Source of the DNA: Macrolepiota albuminosa
Taxonomy: Eukaryota > Basidiomycota > Agaricomycetes > Agaricales > Agaricaceae
NCBI GenBank assembly: GCA_027475525.1
Contig: JAMWFC010000116.1
Coordinates: forward strand, 1,363,826-1,427,825
Length of the DNA stretch: 64,000 nucleotides
Reading direction: 5' to 3'
Under the pieces are notes generated by a model. It made no database searches. It had not been told where the DNA came from and worked only from the letters and a program-made list of their open reading frames with translations. The stretch's first letter is position 1. Each line of letters starts with the position of its first letter. A program made the position numbers and the translations under genes. This document shows positions 19,854 through 31,701 of this stretch, one piece after another.

Positions 19854-21638
19854 TCAGCAGACTCCTATAGCCTTTCGATTAGGAGGCAAATCAGCCGGGA
19901 TGAAGACTTTGAGTTGGCGTAAGCTGTCGACTTCCCGTTCCATTGCTGCATGCCATACAGGAGCGTCTGGTCGGTGTGTCGCTTCGAAATAATTATCAGG
20001 CGCTTTGTCCGGGTTGAAGGATTTGGACGTCTTGAACTTCGGAGTATCAGCGCCAAATGTTGCATACACCTTGTAATCATTTATTGCAAGTGGCTCAAGA
20101 TCCGTTATGTCTATCATTGATGACGAAAATTCTACAGTGTCGTGGAGGGTGCTGAGGTCGACGATGGCGGAAAGGCCCTGATGAGGGAGTAATCGAGCTT
20201 GACGGTCAGTACGCAGTTTGACCAAGCGCTCATTTCTTTTGTGCATGTCGTCGAAAAACACTTGTCCTGCTTCCGTCAATATGATCTTACGACGAGGTCG
20301 AATGGGTGAAGTCGGCTCTGTGGTACGAGGTCGAGGGGGTGGAGTTAACGCTGTGGTCTGATGATGCGGAACATGTGGTACATCTGCTGTAGAAGGTGTC
20401 GCAGCCGAAGGAGGAATGGAACAGTCTAAGGATGTGTCTCGTGGAGAAACATGGGAATCCTGTGGCAGTAAAGAAGAGTTCATATCAACGGATAAAGGGA
20501 TGTTCGGTTGTAGTTTGCCTCTAACGTTCTCATTGAAAACGACATCGCGTGAAAAGAAGTATCGACCATGCATATCCCAAACTCGCCAGCCCAGGCGTCC
20601 TTCTTCGTATCCAACAAAGATGGCCTCGAACCAACGGGTGTTCCCTTTACGGTGTGTCTCCTTCGGGTAGAGGACAAAACACTGGCAACCCCAGACCCGA
20701 AGATGCGAAAGATCAGGTTTATGGCCTTCGATAATCTCATAAGGTGTCGACAAGTTCGACAATGTAGAGGTTGGTAACTGATTACGCAAGTACTGGGCGG
20801 TTAAAATTGCGTCACCGAGAAAGGAAATAGGAAGTCCAGCTTCTGCCATAAGTGTCTGTGCAGTGTCTTCTAGAGTCTGAATATAACGTTCAGCTTTTCC
20901 GTTCTGCTGATGGGCATAGGCGGCCGTCAATTGCAAGGTAATCCCTTTTTCATCGAGATGATTCTTTAGCTGGCCTTCAACAAATTCTTTGGCGCCATCG
21001 CATCGAACGGTTGTTACCTTATTTCCTGACTTCAACTCAAGTCGAGCCTGGAAGCCCGTGAAGTGTTTGTAAGCCTGATCTCTCTTCGACAACAGAACCG
21101 TGCTTCCGTAGTTCGAGTAGTCATCGAGGATCGAATGAAAATACGATGATTTCCCGTTGGCAAATTGAGTCGGAAAAGGGCCGCAAGAATCCATGTGTAA
21201 AAGTTCGCAGATTGCCAGAGCACGATGATGAAGATTATCGAAGGGTCGAGCCGGTTGCTTGCCGATTATGCAGGGAATGCAGTTATCATCCTGAAACAAA
21301 CCCTTAAAATCAACCCCAGTCACGCAGCCTTTTGTCAGCACGTTTCTAGTCGTGTCCTTTGCAGGGTGTCCCAGACGACGGTGCCACAAAGCCAGGGTAA
21401 CCGAAATCTTGGGGAAATTTAGAGAGGAAGTAAAAGCAGGAAAAGACAATGCGTCAGATAAATTAGGAAGGATGAAGTCACAATGGAGAAAAGAAAGGTG
21501 ATTCAAAACAGTAGCGTGTAAAGATTTACCACGGAAACGGGATGATTCCGGGAAATATATCATAGTAGTTTCCTTCGCGAAACAAAGTTCCAAATCCCGT
21601 TCCGTCATCGAACCAACAGACAAAAGGTTGATAGGCAC
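19854..21638 (-). CDS. Copia integrase region (open frame of about 594 codons)
   Basis: Begins in the pre-integrase zinc region (LWHRRLGHPAKD, then CIPCIIGKQ). The integrase core follows with all three catalytic residues: LLHMDSCGPF (Asp), TVRCDGAKEFV (Asp) and HQQNGKAERYIQTLED (Glu). The C-terminal GKPDLSHLRVWGC-type motif is present as GHKPDLSHLRVWGCQCFVLY. A Pro/Ser/Thr-rich linker then leads to the RT start (DAPVWHAAMEREVDSL). Integrase inserts the cDNA into the genome. This frame is part of the single polyprotein, not a separate gene. Confidence 0.88.
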   Translation of the reverse strand: MPINLLSVGSMTERDLELCFAKETTMIYFPESSRFRGKSLHATVLNHLSFLHCDFILPNLSDALSFPAFTSSLNFPKISVTLALWHRRLGHPAKDTTRNVLTKGCVTGVDFKGLFQDDNCIPCIIGKQPARPFDNLHHRALAICELLHMDSCGPFPTQFANGKSSYFHSILDDYSNYGSTVLLSKRDQAYKHFTGFQARLELKSGNKVTTVRCDGAKEFVEGQLKNHLDEKGITLQLTAAYAHQQNGKAERYIQTLEDTAQTLMAEAGLPISFLGDAILTAQYLRNQLPTSTLSNLSTPYEIIEGHKPDLSHLRVWGCQCFVLYPKETHRKGNTRWFEAIFVGYEEGRLGWRVWDMHGRYFFSRDVVFNENVRGKLQPNIPLSVDMNSSLLPQDSHVSPRDTSLDCSIPPSAATPSTADVPHVPHHQTTALTPPPRPRTTEPTSPIRPRRKIILTEAGQVFFDDMHKRNERLVKLRTDRQARLLPHQGLSAIVDLSTLHDTVEFSSSMIDITDLEPLAINDYKVYATFGADTPKFKTSKSFNPDKAPDNYFEATHRPDAPVWHAAMEREVDSLRQLKVFIPADLPPNRKAIGVC

Positions 21639-23835
21639 GCCTGGTGCATGGAGGCAATCCGAAAGAATGAGAGTGACAGGCTGACCATCGATGAAGACTC
21701 AAAACCTGACTTCTCCGCGAGCGAGAGTCTCCAATGTTCCACAATTCGCCGTAGCAACAGGGACAGCAAGATCCTCACGATACGTCCAAAAGAAACGCCT
21801 GTCTCGGATGATATGGGTAGTGCATCCTGAGTCGAGAATTGCATTGAAGCATGACGAAATTGAAGCCAAGACAATAGGATCAGTGGATCCTACAAACGCG
21901 TGATAAGGAGGAGTAACATTCTCATTGGGTAGATCATAAAGGTGGAAAACGGTGTCATTCGCGTCGTCTTCGAGTACAGTAGGTAATACATCATTATTGA
22001 CAACGTCTTGTAAAATAGGGGGAGAAGCAGGAACATCGGGCGCAGTATCCGGGATCGCAACATTGGCCCAGGGACGGGAAATGGGAGAGTCGCGATGGAA
22101 ATCAGTCGTATGTGTGCGTCGTGTAGGTAAATTGTCCGAAGGAGAAGATTGATGAGACGTCGATGTTGACTGATGAGTCATCGAGGCCGAAGAAGGCGGA
22201 GAAGTCACAGAAATTGAAGAGCGTTGTGAAGATTGATTGGAGGAGGGCTTGCCAGAATGAGAGCCTAGAGCGTGAAGCCAGCGGCAGACGTCGATGTCAG
22301 TTTCTAGGATGGTGTCCGCCAGGGTATAAAAGTCGAAGGAACCCTCCGGATTGTTGGTCCACGAACGACGAACCTCCTCACGCAAAAGTGTAAAAGCTCG
22401 ATGGTCAGGAATGCCATCCATGAATTTCTGGATTTTCTCATATGCGGTGAAATCCCAGGGGGTCCGGGAGAGCTGGTTTACAGCAATACGCCAGGCTTGG
22501 ACATAGGATGGGATAGCGTTCGGCGCACAATGGAGATGGAAAACAAAGTCCTTGACACGCTGGGCCGAGGCCGCGCTTCCAACACTAAAACGCCGACGAA
22601 GAAAATCCAAAAGATCACGCGCAGTCCGAATCGGAAAATTGTGGGGACCACCCCGAGCAGGAGGCAAGGAATTGAATATCTCGGCAGACAATTTGCCCGA
22701 GATGATGTAGGAGCAAACATTGTCATTCTTCGAGCAGGAGGCAAGGAATTGAATATCTCGGCAGACAATTTGCCCGAGATGATGTAGGAGCAAACATTGT
22801 CATTCTTCCAGAAAACTTCGTAAGCTCGTGAGGCGTCCTGACTGGAATGGGGAGGAGGGGCAGGAGCTATGACGACCTTGCACGTGGGGTCATAAGGTGC
22901 ATCGGGGGAGGGAATGGGACATACGTGGCCATTGAGGCCCATGTGATCAATCAAGGCCATAACTGGGTTGTACCATATACCCCAGTCTGCAGCGGAAGAG
23001 AAGCGCGGAATGGTGGATAGGGGGGGAGTTTGGCGTCAGACAAGTGTTCGGAAGAAGCAGTCGCCGGTGCAGAGGCAGAGAAGGAGGGCGGGGCATGATG
23101 AGAAGTCGGTGGGGAGGGATGAAAAGGAAAAACAGTAGGAGAATACGAGAGGGGTGGAAAATAATAATGATAAGGAAACCATGGGTATGGATAAGGGAAT
23201 TGCGGAGCATGCTGATGCTCAGGAAGCTGTGGGGTGGGAGGAGATACAGTAGGTGGGGATGGTGGAATAAACGGTGCAGGGGAGGTAGAGGAAAGAAAAA
23301 CGGATGGAGGACGGGAATAAGGAAAAGAGCGGACAGGGACAGGGGAAGGGGGAGTGTATCGAGGCACATCGACAGGAGGCTGAGACAAGGGAAACGAAAA
23401 ACCAGAAGACGAGGGATCGTGAGAAGAAGAAAAATTCGGAGGTAAAGAAGTAGTAATAGGAACAGAAATAGGTCGAGAATGAAACAATTGGGAGGGAACC
23501 GGCCGAACCGGAGTAGGCACATGTAATGTATGCGGCGGAGGAAGATGGGTAGAAGAGGGTGCCGGAGTCAGAGTGCCCTGATGCGACAGAACAAAAGAAT
23601 TGGAAAGAGACGAGGATATATGCGGCCGATTCAAGTGAGATCTTTTATGGTGACGAGGCAAATGAGTGGAGACGAGCGTATCAGATGAATTCGGCGGTTG
23701 TGCGCGCATATGGGGAGGTAAGTCACGAGAAAAAGGTGCAGAATGGGATTGAGTCCCCGAAACCTGAGACCAAGGGATGGAACCCTCTGGTGCAGAATGA
23801 CCAGAGTGAGATGATTGAGTGAATGGATCGGACAT
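21639..23835 (-). pseudogene. Copia gag and protease
   Basis: I choose ATG 23,835 (MSDPFTQSSHSGH), 152 nt inside the 5' LTR. A Ser/Pro/His-rich N-terminus is followed, after a frameshift at the G7 run near 23,021-23,027, by the gag core (AADWGIWYNPVMALIDHMG, LLDFLRRRFSVGSAASAQRV, FMDGIPDHRAFTLLREEV). The protease active site is AILDSGCTTHIIRD, intact. A TGA interrupts GEVRF-stop-VFIDGQPVTL (normally Arg). The 77-bp duplication at 22,654 repeats NDNVCSYIISGKLSAEIF in another frame. Confidence 0.85.
22654..22807. repeat. 77-bp tandem duplication 13
   Basis: In the Copia gag core; the duplicated stretch translates twice in two frames. Confidence 0.9.
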
Positions 23836-23987
23836 TGTGCCGACCCTGGAGTGGAAAAACACGATAACTGGAGGGACAAGCCAAGTGTCGAAAAACAGAG
23901 AAGATATAAAGACGTCAGACTGAAACACAGTGTCTGTTCCGCAGTAAACCGTACAACTGGCCACCCTAGAAAGGGAAGCCCATAACC

Positions 23988-24298
23988 TATAAGACCAGTT
24001 TGAAATACTACGAAACAGTTAAAGAATCCTACGAAACAGTTAAAGAATCCTCAGTGAATCGTCTAGATGGTAGATGACAACTAGTTTTAATCATACCTAC
24101 GAAACAGTTAAAGACTGTTCAGTAATGTACAATTAGTAAAGAAACAATGTATAGTACAACCGAATACTTACATCCTCAGTGAATCGTCTAGATGGTAGAT
24201 GACAACTGAGGATGTAATATCATATGACTTCGCACTTAAACCCCAAATCACATGATCACGTAGTCCAACTGACTCAATAGAATAGCAACCGTCTAACA
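23988..24298 (-). repeat. Copia 5' LTR (311 bp)
   Basis: Pairs with 17,925-18,235. The minus-strand element starts here. Confidence 0.9.
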
Positions 24299-24303
24299 TT
24301 TCA
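24299..24303. repeat. Copia target-site duplication, right copy (TTTCA)
   Basis: Matches 17,920-17,924. Confidence 0.85.
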
Positions 24304-25530
24304 CCTTAAAGGCATTCTCAGAGCTGCTTTGCCAGGCTACTGGCCTTTTATTATAGCCTGTCTAGGGATGTACTGTAAGGCTATAACAGCTTACAACACA
24401 GCTAACCTGAGTAGCCCCTTTGAACTCATGTCCCATACTGAGGTGCAGTTCATCACTCCTCAGTTTGATGAATCTATATTGGTCAACATCAGTGATGCTG
24501 ACATGCTTTGAGTCTTCTTTACAAACCATGTGCCTGTTGAGTGGATTGACTATGCCTACTCTTTTGGTGTAGTCTACCTAGAGAGCCATTTCAGGACCAC
24601 CAATGCATCTCTCGATGTGTATGAAGATATAGATGACAAACAATACCACAGATTTGACCTCTATGGATGAACCTCAAACTATTCTGCAGTGGGATAGGTG
24701 GAGATACCCTACTATGAATAATGTGATACAGTTACAGGCCTTACTGGCACATGAGTTTGCCCAAGGTCATGTGTATCTTAAAGAAGAATTCTACTACTCA
24801 ATTGGGATGAAACCCTGCAGACAAGACTTATGGATGTGAGGCCTCCACCATGGACTTAGAAAAGTGACCTAAAGGGGCAAGAGAGGGCTCAAGCAGGCTA
24901 AAGGGGCTCCCAGACCAAAATGTAGAGACTTGTTCTGCTGTAAGGGCAACCTCTGGAGACTACAGCTCAGTCACATAGCTGACAGAGGGAAATCCAAAGT
25001 ATACTAGAGTATATATTAATAATATCATAATAACTACTCACCTGGTAGAGGGAGATCCAAAGAGAACAAGTCTAGGAATTCCTCTGCTGTGGCAGTGGTA
25101 TGGAAACAACTATACAGTACTTCAAACTGGAACATTTTTGATGAAGTTTGTCACAACCATACAAGTTTTTATCCACCAACCACAGTGATCTTGGTGTGAT
25201 ACTCTTCACCAGTTCCCAACAATTGGACCATGCAAAGAGGCACCTGCTGAAGACACCTATCATCAAAGCCAGTGACAAATTTTGCATTTTGCTGGATGTA
25301 AAGAATGTTCAACCTGTTCTATACAGAAGACTTTCAAATTTCAGCCTCAGATGTCCGATACAAAGGATACAATTACATTGTACAGGGCAACGATCTAGAA
25401 AACCAATCAAAAGTGGGATAAGGATACAAAGATCCATCTCTGGTGTAGGAATGGAAAGTCAAGTAAACGTGATTAATCCAGGCAGGCACTCCGAGTACTT
25501 TACAAAAACAAAAGAGAGAACGGCATGATT
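24304..25530 (+). pseudogene. AT-rich relic of an unrecognised coding element, right part
   Basis: Directly after the Copia insertion a plus-strand reading is good: HLKGILRAALPGYWPF, CKAITAYNTANLSSPFELMS, FDESILVNISDADML. After a stop come VFFTNHVPVEWIDYAYSFG and VVYLESHF. Later pieces (LQWDRWRYPTMNNVIQLQAL near 24,680; NHSDLGVILFTSSQQLDHAK near 25,185) are in other frames. It looks like a multi-copy mushroom gene or a transposon-borne gene in decay. I do not recognise the family. Confidence 0.4.
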
Positions 25531-25710
25531 GTGAAGAATGGGAACTGGTAGCGTTGGAATCTATATATCATAGGTATCAGATGACACCCGGTGCAGAAAT
25601 AAACAAGATATTGAGATAAGTGGAAAGAAATGACGGTCACAAGTATGAAATAATGAAAGACGTGAACGAAAGTTAGGAGAATGTCCCTCAGGCCCGAGAC
25701 CTTGATCCAA

Positions 25711-27837
25711 TCAGTGAAACTTCGCCGGTACCGATTTTGACGACGACACGCTTTTCCCAGACGATGTCGATTTTGATAGTTTGTGTTTGAATAAAGGGAA
25801 TGGCAGGGAATAACGCTTGGTGTAACTTTTGAACTTCTGGACTGGTCGGCTGATGGATGGAAAGCGTTCCAAGTTAGATTGCTTTAGGGGTGGGGATGTG
25901 GACTTTTCGTTAAGCCACGTATTCGAAAGACTTGGAAAAGCATCAACAGTGGCTAGAGAAAGTCGACAATCTCAGGACAACGTTTGAAACTGATGAGAAA
26001 AACTTACATTTGGGCACAGGCGGAGGCGTACGGCTTACCACCTCTATATCATTCTCTAATTGACGTGTCACTTGCGACTGCAGCCGAATGTAAATATCGT
26101 CCATCGTTACCGTCGCTGCTAACGATTCTCTGGACGGATGTGCGACTCGAATATCGCAGAGACTTGTACGCCTCGACCGGGTGACAGATATCACGCTCCC
26201 TGAATCCTTCCATAATGGGCGCGCCAACACGCGGGACGAACGGGTCGATGTTGGCATTCCTATTAGTTCGAGAGGCAAGTCGGGCATTGGTGGGTGCGCT
26301 AGTGTCTTGGACCTACTGAGGCTGAGACTATTCTGTGAGGCGCGAGTACTTCGTGTGCGTGCGGCGGCGATAAGGCTCAGGCGCGTGCTGTCAGGCAAGC
26401 GCAGGCTTCGTGAGCTCTTGCCACTCCGAGCGCTCTTGATGCTCCGCACACTCTTAACGCTGGCCGCGTCGTTGTCCTGGCTCGGGAGTAGCAATGGTTC
26501 GGATTCAGCGACAGCTTCAGATATAGTGGACGGAGGCGCGATGAAGGAGACGCGGGGCATGGGAGAAATCGGCGAGATCAAAGGTAGACCCTGCATATGT
26601 ACTGTAGTGCGTGATTGAATGAGGAGTTCTGCAGGTATTTGTGAGGCACGACGTGAGTGGATTGTGAATTTTTCGGCGGTTTTAATGACAGCTTCTTCAT
26701 CTTCCAAGATCTCCGTGTAGTCATCCCCATCTACACCGTCATCTGAATCATTCCCCAATGGTGCTGATATATTTTTTCTTTGATTTTCATCCATCTCTTG
26801 CGCTAACCTCTCCGCCTCTCTCCAGGCATCCTCCAAAGCACCTTCAAGTTCGGATATCCGCTGTCCTGCACCTAGCAACTCATGTGTACGCTTTGAGTAG
26901 CTTTTATTGAGCTATTAAACCATGAGAACACAGTCGGATGGATTGGAAGATTTGATTTACCTTCCGCAATGCCACAGAAAGTGCGCTCGAGAGATGATGC
27001 TCCTTCAGAATTGAAATCTGTGTTAGTTGATCGTTAATGATAAGAAGTTCCCTCATGATCGTGTCACACTCTGCCGTTGTCTTCGAGAGCTCAAAAGCGA
27101 GCTTGCTGGCTGTTGATACCCCATCATCGCCCGGCTCTAACTTTTCAGGAACAATGAAGTTCGAATTGAGAGCTTGCAGTGTCATTGTTCTGCGCTGAAC
27201 GAGAAAACGGTATTGAGCCTGCTTAGTCGCTTTGAGGGTTGTCAGGCGATCGACCTCGGCTGGAAGGTTTGTGTCAAGATTATCGAGCGAAAGCAAACGA
27301 ATGAATGTATCTGGTGTGGTCCGCCGAAGGGCGCGGCTCACAATCTCTTGCAATTCGCTTTTATCCAAGGTCCCTGTTCATATTTATAGTAACTAAGTGT
27401 TAGGACAGGTGTCAAGTCAAAAACGTCGACTCACATAATGCTGCCTCGTGGGGAAGAGCCTTCCACTTTAGAGGTTCTGCGTCAAAAGAGAGTGTGGGCG
27501 CCGCAACGAGTGTGGCGGGTTTGGGAATGACCCTGGCAACCGGGGGCTTGGGCGGGGAGATGTGAGTCGCGCTAGGCAAGTCTGGTGGCGGGGGCGGGAT
27601 GACGAGTTCTTCGATAGACGGTAGCAAACCACTCTCTGATCGAACGGGCGATAAATGATATGCGGGCGTCGGTTCGTCCATACAGGGGATGGAATCGCGT
27701 GGGGTAGTTTCGACAGGAGAACGAGGGAGACGATTGCGGGGACCTATGGGAGAGTGAACCGGTCTGCTCATTGATCTCGTCGGCGAGCGCGGTGGACGGA
27801 TCGGAAACAAAGCTTGTTCTGTCCGTGGCGAAGACAT
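25711..27837 (-). CDS. Conserved fungal coiled-coil protein of unknown function
   Basis: Four exons: 27,837-27,435, 27,373-26,961, 26,911-26,008 and 25,952-25,711, with introns of 61, 49 and 55 nt, all GT-AG. The spliced length is 1,962 nt (653 aa). ATG 27,837 (MSSPRTEQALFP) starts a Pro/Ser/Arg-rich tail. A conserved block follows (PLKWKALPHEAALWTLDKSE, then LQEIVSRALRR), spanning intron 1. Helical segments after it (CDTIMRELLIINDQLTQISI; RISELEGALEDAWREAERLA) look like coiled coils. An acidic patch (DDGVDGDDYTEILEDEEA) and a Ser/Arg-rich C-terminus follow. I recall similar uncharacterised proteins in many Agaricomycetes. No enzyme motif is seen; a scaffold role is only a guess. Intron 2 needs the acceptor TTTAATAG for phase. 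Confidence 0.75.
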
Positions 27838-30341
27838 AACTGTGGTACACCGTACAGTGATGAAGCAAGCAGTTGTCGGGTTGACCGTGAGCAAGTTTAC
27901 CACGCAGCACGCGGCCCTGCAACGCCTGCGTCAGTGCACTGAAGAATATGGACTTCTTGCGTTCAATTTGCTTTGCCTGAGGCACTGTAGAGATATTGGA
28001 ACCGGATCTATCAGTAGATGAACAACATCAGCATATCAGCATCAAGGACAGATTATGGTAAACCTGAACCAGCCACACGCCCGTTCAAACTTGTGAGGGT
28101 TGCGGGATACAACAGGAAATATCACTCATAGCCGTTCTATAAGCCTCGGGAATCGTTGCCGCCTCGTGTTATGCAAGCATCGAAACCTACCCATTGCAAA
28201 ATGGTATGTTTTGCACCGCACAACTTTGATATGCAGGCAGTATCTTGTTTCATGATCGACGCACTACGGCCGCGATCGCAACGGACGTCATCCCGAATCA
28301 ACCAAGCTCAGGTCAGGATTCTCATTCCTTGCGCCTTGATTGAATAAATAGTCATGTAGACCGCAAGTACAATTTTCAAGGTAATCATAACATATGCATT
28401 GTCCGGAGAAAATAGGATAACGACATCCAGCCAACCCTTTCTTTCTAACTAGCATGCCTGGCAGCACAGCAATTAATGAATGCCCGATGCTTTCAAACAC
28501 TAAGGACGCTACCGAGTATGTTATCACAAATATGACTTTACCGGCATCACGCGCTTATCTGCACTGTCCTGTGCTTGTAACATTAGCGAAACGCATTTGT
28601 ATGTTCCTTCCATGACAAGAGGACTTGTCAGGACATGCAATCAAGACGTTTTCCACCCTCTGAGTGAGTGCATCTTTGGAATTTAACCTGAATGTAACAT
28701 GATTTCCTAAGCACTACCGAGGCCAGAATCTGTTTCTGGTGAAAAAAAGGTTCAAGAAATCTGTTACATGTTTTTCTTTTTGCCAGTTTTCACTGGCACC
28801 TTCCTTTATTTCAAGACTCTCACAGAAATTTACACTTTTCAAATGGCATCTTTCCCATATTTTCCCCAAGGAAATTTGGCTAACAGCAGTTTTACCTGGA
28901 AAGATGAAATTGTTTTATTTAATATGTACAGCATAGATCAGAGAAGGCCTTCGCGATTGGTGCGATTTGTGAACATGTGTTACATCAGGATGAAAGTTGC
29001 AAAGACTGTGTCAAGGGGTTGAAAGCGTTGGGTCAATTTCGGTAGAAGATTATCTCTAACTATATATACCCAGCGTGGGGGATGGCTCATAAATCCGTCA
29101 TATTCGCAAGCAGAGTCGGTACGACTTCCGGGAGTTACTTGGCACAGAATGAGTGCGGATATTCTTGCTAATCAGACCTCAAAGTGATCTGGATGACGCA
29201 GTCGGGTACTCGGTACGAAGCTTTCCGTGTTCCCGATTCAGATATTGAACGTTTGAACTGGGACGAATTCCTCTGCAAGCAGTGCCGTTGCCTCGGTTAC
29301 TTGTCCATAATCCAGGTGCAAACGTAATGGTCATCGCCTACGGTGTGGCAAAGGTCTTTCAAGTTTACGGAGGGGCGAATGCAACATCCTCGGCATATTA
29401 CAATTTACATCGGAAAAACTACAGATTGTGGAGAGGCTGAGAACACAGAAGGCCGAAAATAGGTGAGAGTCAATGCTGTCCCAGACACAGGATCACGACA
29501 TCTGGAACCGAGGCGGCCCTCTGAAACCCGAATGGTCATGAGGACTTGATACAGGGGAGAAAAGGTTTGAGGACGCAAGGCTTGGTGCGAGACTCGAAAT
29601 ACGTCACAGGAATGAATGGACCGGATACAGATTCTCCACGCACAAATTTCGGGGAACCAACATCTCCTGACAGCGAGATTATCATACTTCACCCCAATGG
29701 GTATGTGGAAGACATAATTGGAAGATATCGCTAGCTCCAACCAAATTACACATCCCCACTTCATGCGTGACTTTGGACAGTGGTCCAACTGGATTATCAC
29801 TATTGATGATCCGCACCTGCGAATCTACGAGCAGAGAAGATCAACTTCGGATATCAACTTCGACAGAGACATGTCGCTGCGTTACAGTTCCGAACATTCA
29901 GCGGCTGCGCCTGATAATTTCTAGAACATGCAGACGAGGAATATTAACTTTGAGCTGTATTCCCGGGTAGCGGTTCGACTATGAAGATGAGGCAATTTCG
30001 ATTAGGAAGTTGCAGAACGCAGGTCATTATGGAGGTCTGTCGGATCTTCGTGCTCCGCTAAGGGATGTTGATTTGAGCATACCCGCAGTCGATATTGACA
30101 CTGGACGTGATAAGAGCAGATTCTCTAGGTCGTTAGGTCGGACGACTCGTTTCTTCAACAAAACAGAACTAAGTGAGGATATGAATAAGAAATCTATCGA
30201 TATGGAATAGAGAACACCGATCACAGTCAGGATACCCAGCTGAATTATCTTCATATTTTAGACTCATTTTATTGCACATTCTTGCCAGAACATCATGTAA
30301 TTGGCAGACCGTCACAAGTATGAGCCCGTAATCACAGCTTT
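27838..30341. other. 2.5-kb interval without a supportable gene
   Basis: Short ORFs occur on both strands. The most protein-like are on the plus strand at 29,550-29,740 (NFGEPTSPDSEIIILHPNG) and 29,760-29,925 (FGQWSNWIITIDDPHLRIYE). They have no recognisable domain and no clear start or splice structure. They might be exons of a small unknown gene. 28,740-28,950 is AT-rich. Confidence 0.35.
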
Positions 30342-31525
30342 CTATTGCGCCGCAGAAGCAAGGGCAAGGGCTCCAGCATTGTTGATGAGGGTGAAGGATG
30401 CGCCTTCTTTTCCTACTCGGCTAGCCAATGCTGAGGCGGGCAATGCAGCAGATCCAAGCGTTCCTGCTGCGACAATGCTTTTAGCCAGCGTGGAAATCTA
30501 TTGTACAGAGTCAGTTAGCATGCAGCAGATCCAAGCGTTCCTGCTGCGACAATGCTTTTAGCCAGCGTGGAAATCTATTGTACAGAGTCAGTTAGCAACT
30601 AAAGACGGTGACCTGGGAGATTGCAGATGCACATTAATCTGAGCGTTATTGCAAAAGTAAGACACGAGCGAGAAAATCGGGCTGTATGATGAATGATGAT
30701 ACAATCAAAAAGGCCTTCAATTGGTAACTAGGCAAATATAGAAAACTTACGCTGCGAGGGACTCTCCAAGTCGCATGGAGTCGCGATTTGTACCCTGCAG
30801 GAACGCAGGTCGAAATATGATTGTATCGCTGTAACCCAAGCCTGCAAGTGCATTCTCTGTCATGCCCTTGCTCCTAATAAGGGAAACACAAAAGTTGAAG
30901 TACGAAGGAAACTTGGTCATAATATAGAACCTCACCTAGCATAAAGGAACCTAGACGACCCGTCTGCACCAACAGACTATATTCATGTCACCGAGAGCGA
31001 ACACAGAGACAAGTTATAAAGCGGCATACAGAGACATATACGAGTCGCTGGTCTGAAGCATCGGATTTGGCCTCACGAGCAGCATTGACGACATATCTGG
31101 AATTGTTCAAAGGCTAAGCGATAAAAGTTTGATTGTGAGCAAAAATGGATTTACTCTCTGTCAATCTTCTCAAACGCAGCAGCACTCCCAGCTGCTTTCC
31201 TCGTCGTTCCGAGTCTGAGTGCAAGGCGACATTAGAACGCCCTATCCTCAACAACCCTAGTGCAAGCCTCGAATACACACGCAATAAACACGACATCCCA
31301 TTTATGTTCTTTCAACCCTGCCTCTTTGAGGTTCTCAAAATCAACTACCCGCTGTACGAGTTTGTCTATGCTTGAGGCAGGAAGGGTACTCTTGTCCGTC
31401 ACGCGACGTCCATATTCGCCAACTTTGGTGAAGTCAGGAGATTGAAGCAAGTCAAGGAGAATCTTTTGGCCTGTTTGACCTGTTGCGCCAAGAAGGAGAG
31501 CGGATTTGCTGATTGTGGCCGCCAT
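30342..31525 (-). CDS. FMP52: FMP52-like NAD(P)-binding Rossmann protein
   Basis: Seven exons: 31,525-31,281, 31,214-31,155, 31,096-31,030, 30,976-30,936, 30,873-30,751, 30,681-30,633 and 30,574-30,342. Removing the 77-bp duplication in the last exon gives 741 nt (246 aa), close to yeast Fmp52 (231 aa). The N-terminus ALLLGATGQTGQKILLDLL is the GxxGxxG dinucleotide-binding motif. VYVSSVGADGSSRFLYARSKG carries the short-chain dehydrogenase Y-x3-K-like signature. IIFRPAFLQGTNRDSMRLGE is typical of TIP30/HTATIP2 relatives. Yeast Fmp52 associates with mitochondria; its substrate is unknown. ATG 31,525 (MAATISK) is chosen because the longer frame begins with GTG. The protein tolerates the collapse perfectly, which is the clearest proof that the duplication is not real. 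Confidence 0.85.
30445..30598. repeat. 77-bp tandem duplication 14
   Basis: Spans the last acceptor and the start of the final exon of the FMP52-like gene. Collapsing it makes that exon 156 nt, an exact number of codons. Confidence 0.92.
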
Positions 31526-31701
31526 TCGATATTCAATATTCACTGGTAAGTGTATGGTTTATTTATTATGCGTGGAGTGACCAAATATGACACATGTTAA
31601 CGTTTCGACGCGACAGTCTATTCAGTGACTACGAAAGACTCTGCATACCACCTGTCTGACAGATATCTAGCCTCAGTATGTGAAATAAGGTCGGTAATGA
31701 A

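Larger units (their letters stand above)
17925..24298 (-). mobile_element. Ty1/Copia retrotransposon, recent insertion
   Basis: 6,374 bp with 311-bp LTRs and a perfect 5-bp target duplication. On the minus strand: 5' LTR (24,298-23,988), 152-nt leader, then one polyprotein in the Copia order gag, protease, integrase, RT, RNase H (23,835-18,277). Near-identical LTRs indicate a recent insertion. It is split by three nonsense codons, one homopolymer frameshift and two 77-bp duplications. Apart from those the catalytic motifs are intact. Confidence 0.92.

Noticed and set aside
23044..23445. Arg/Gly-rich plus-strand ORF in Copia gag
   Set aside because: It is the shadow of the Pro/Ser-rich gag N-terminus on the other strand.
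30342..30600. FMP52-like gene as a pseudogene because its last exon is out of frame
   Set aside because: Removing the 77-bp copy restores an exact 52-codon exon ending at the expected C-terminus.
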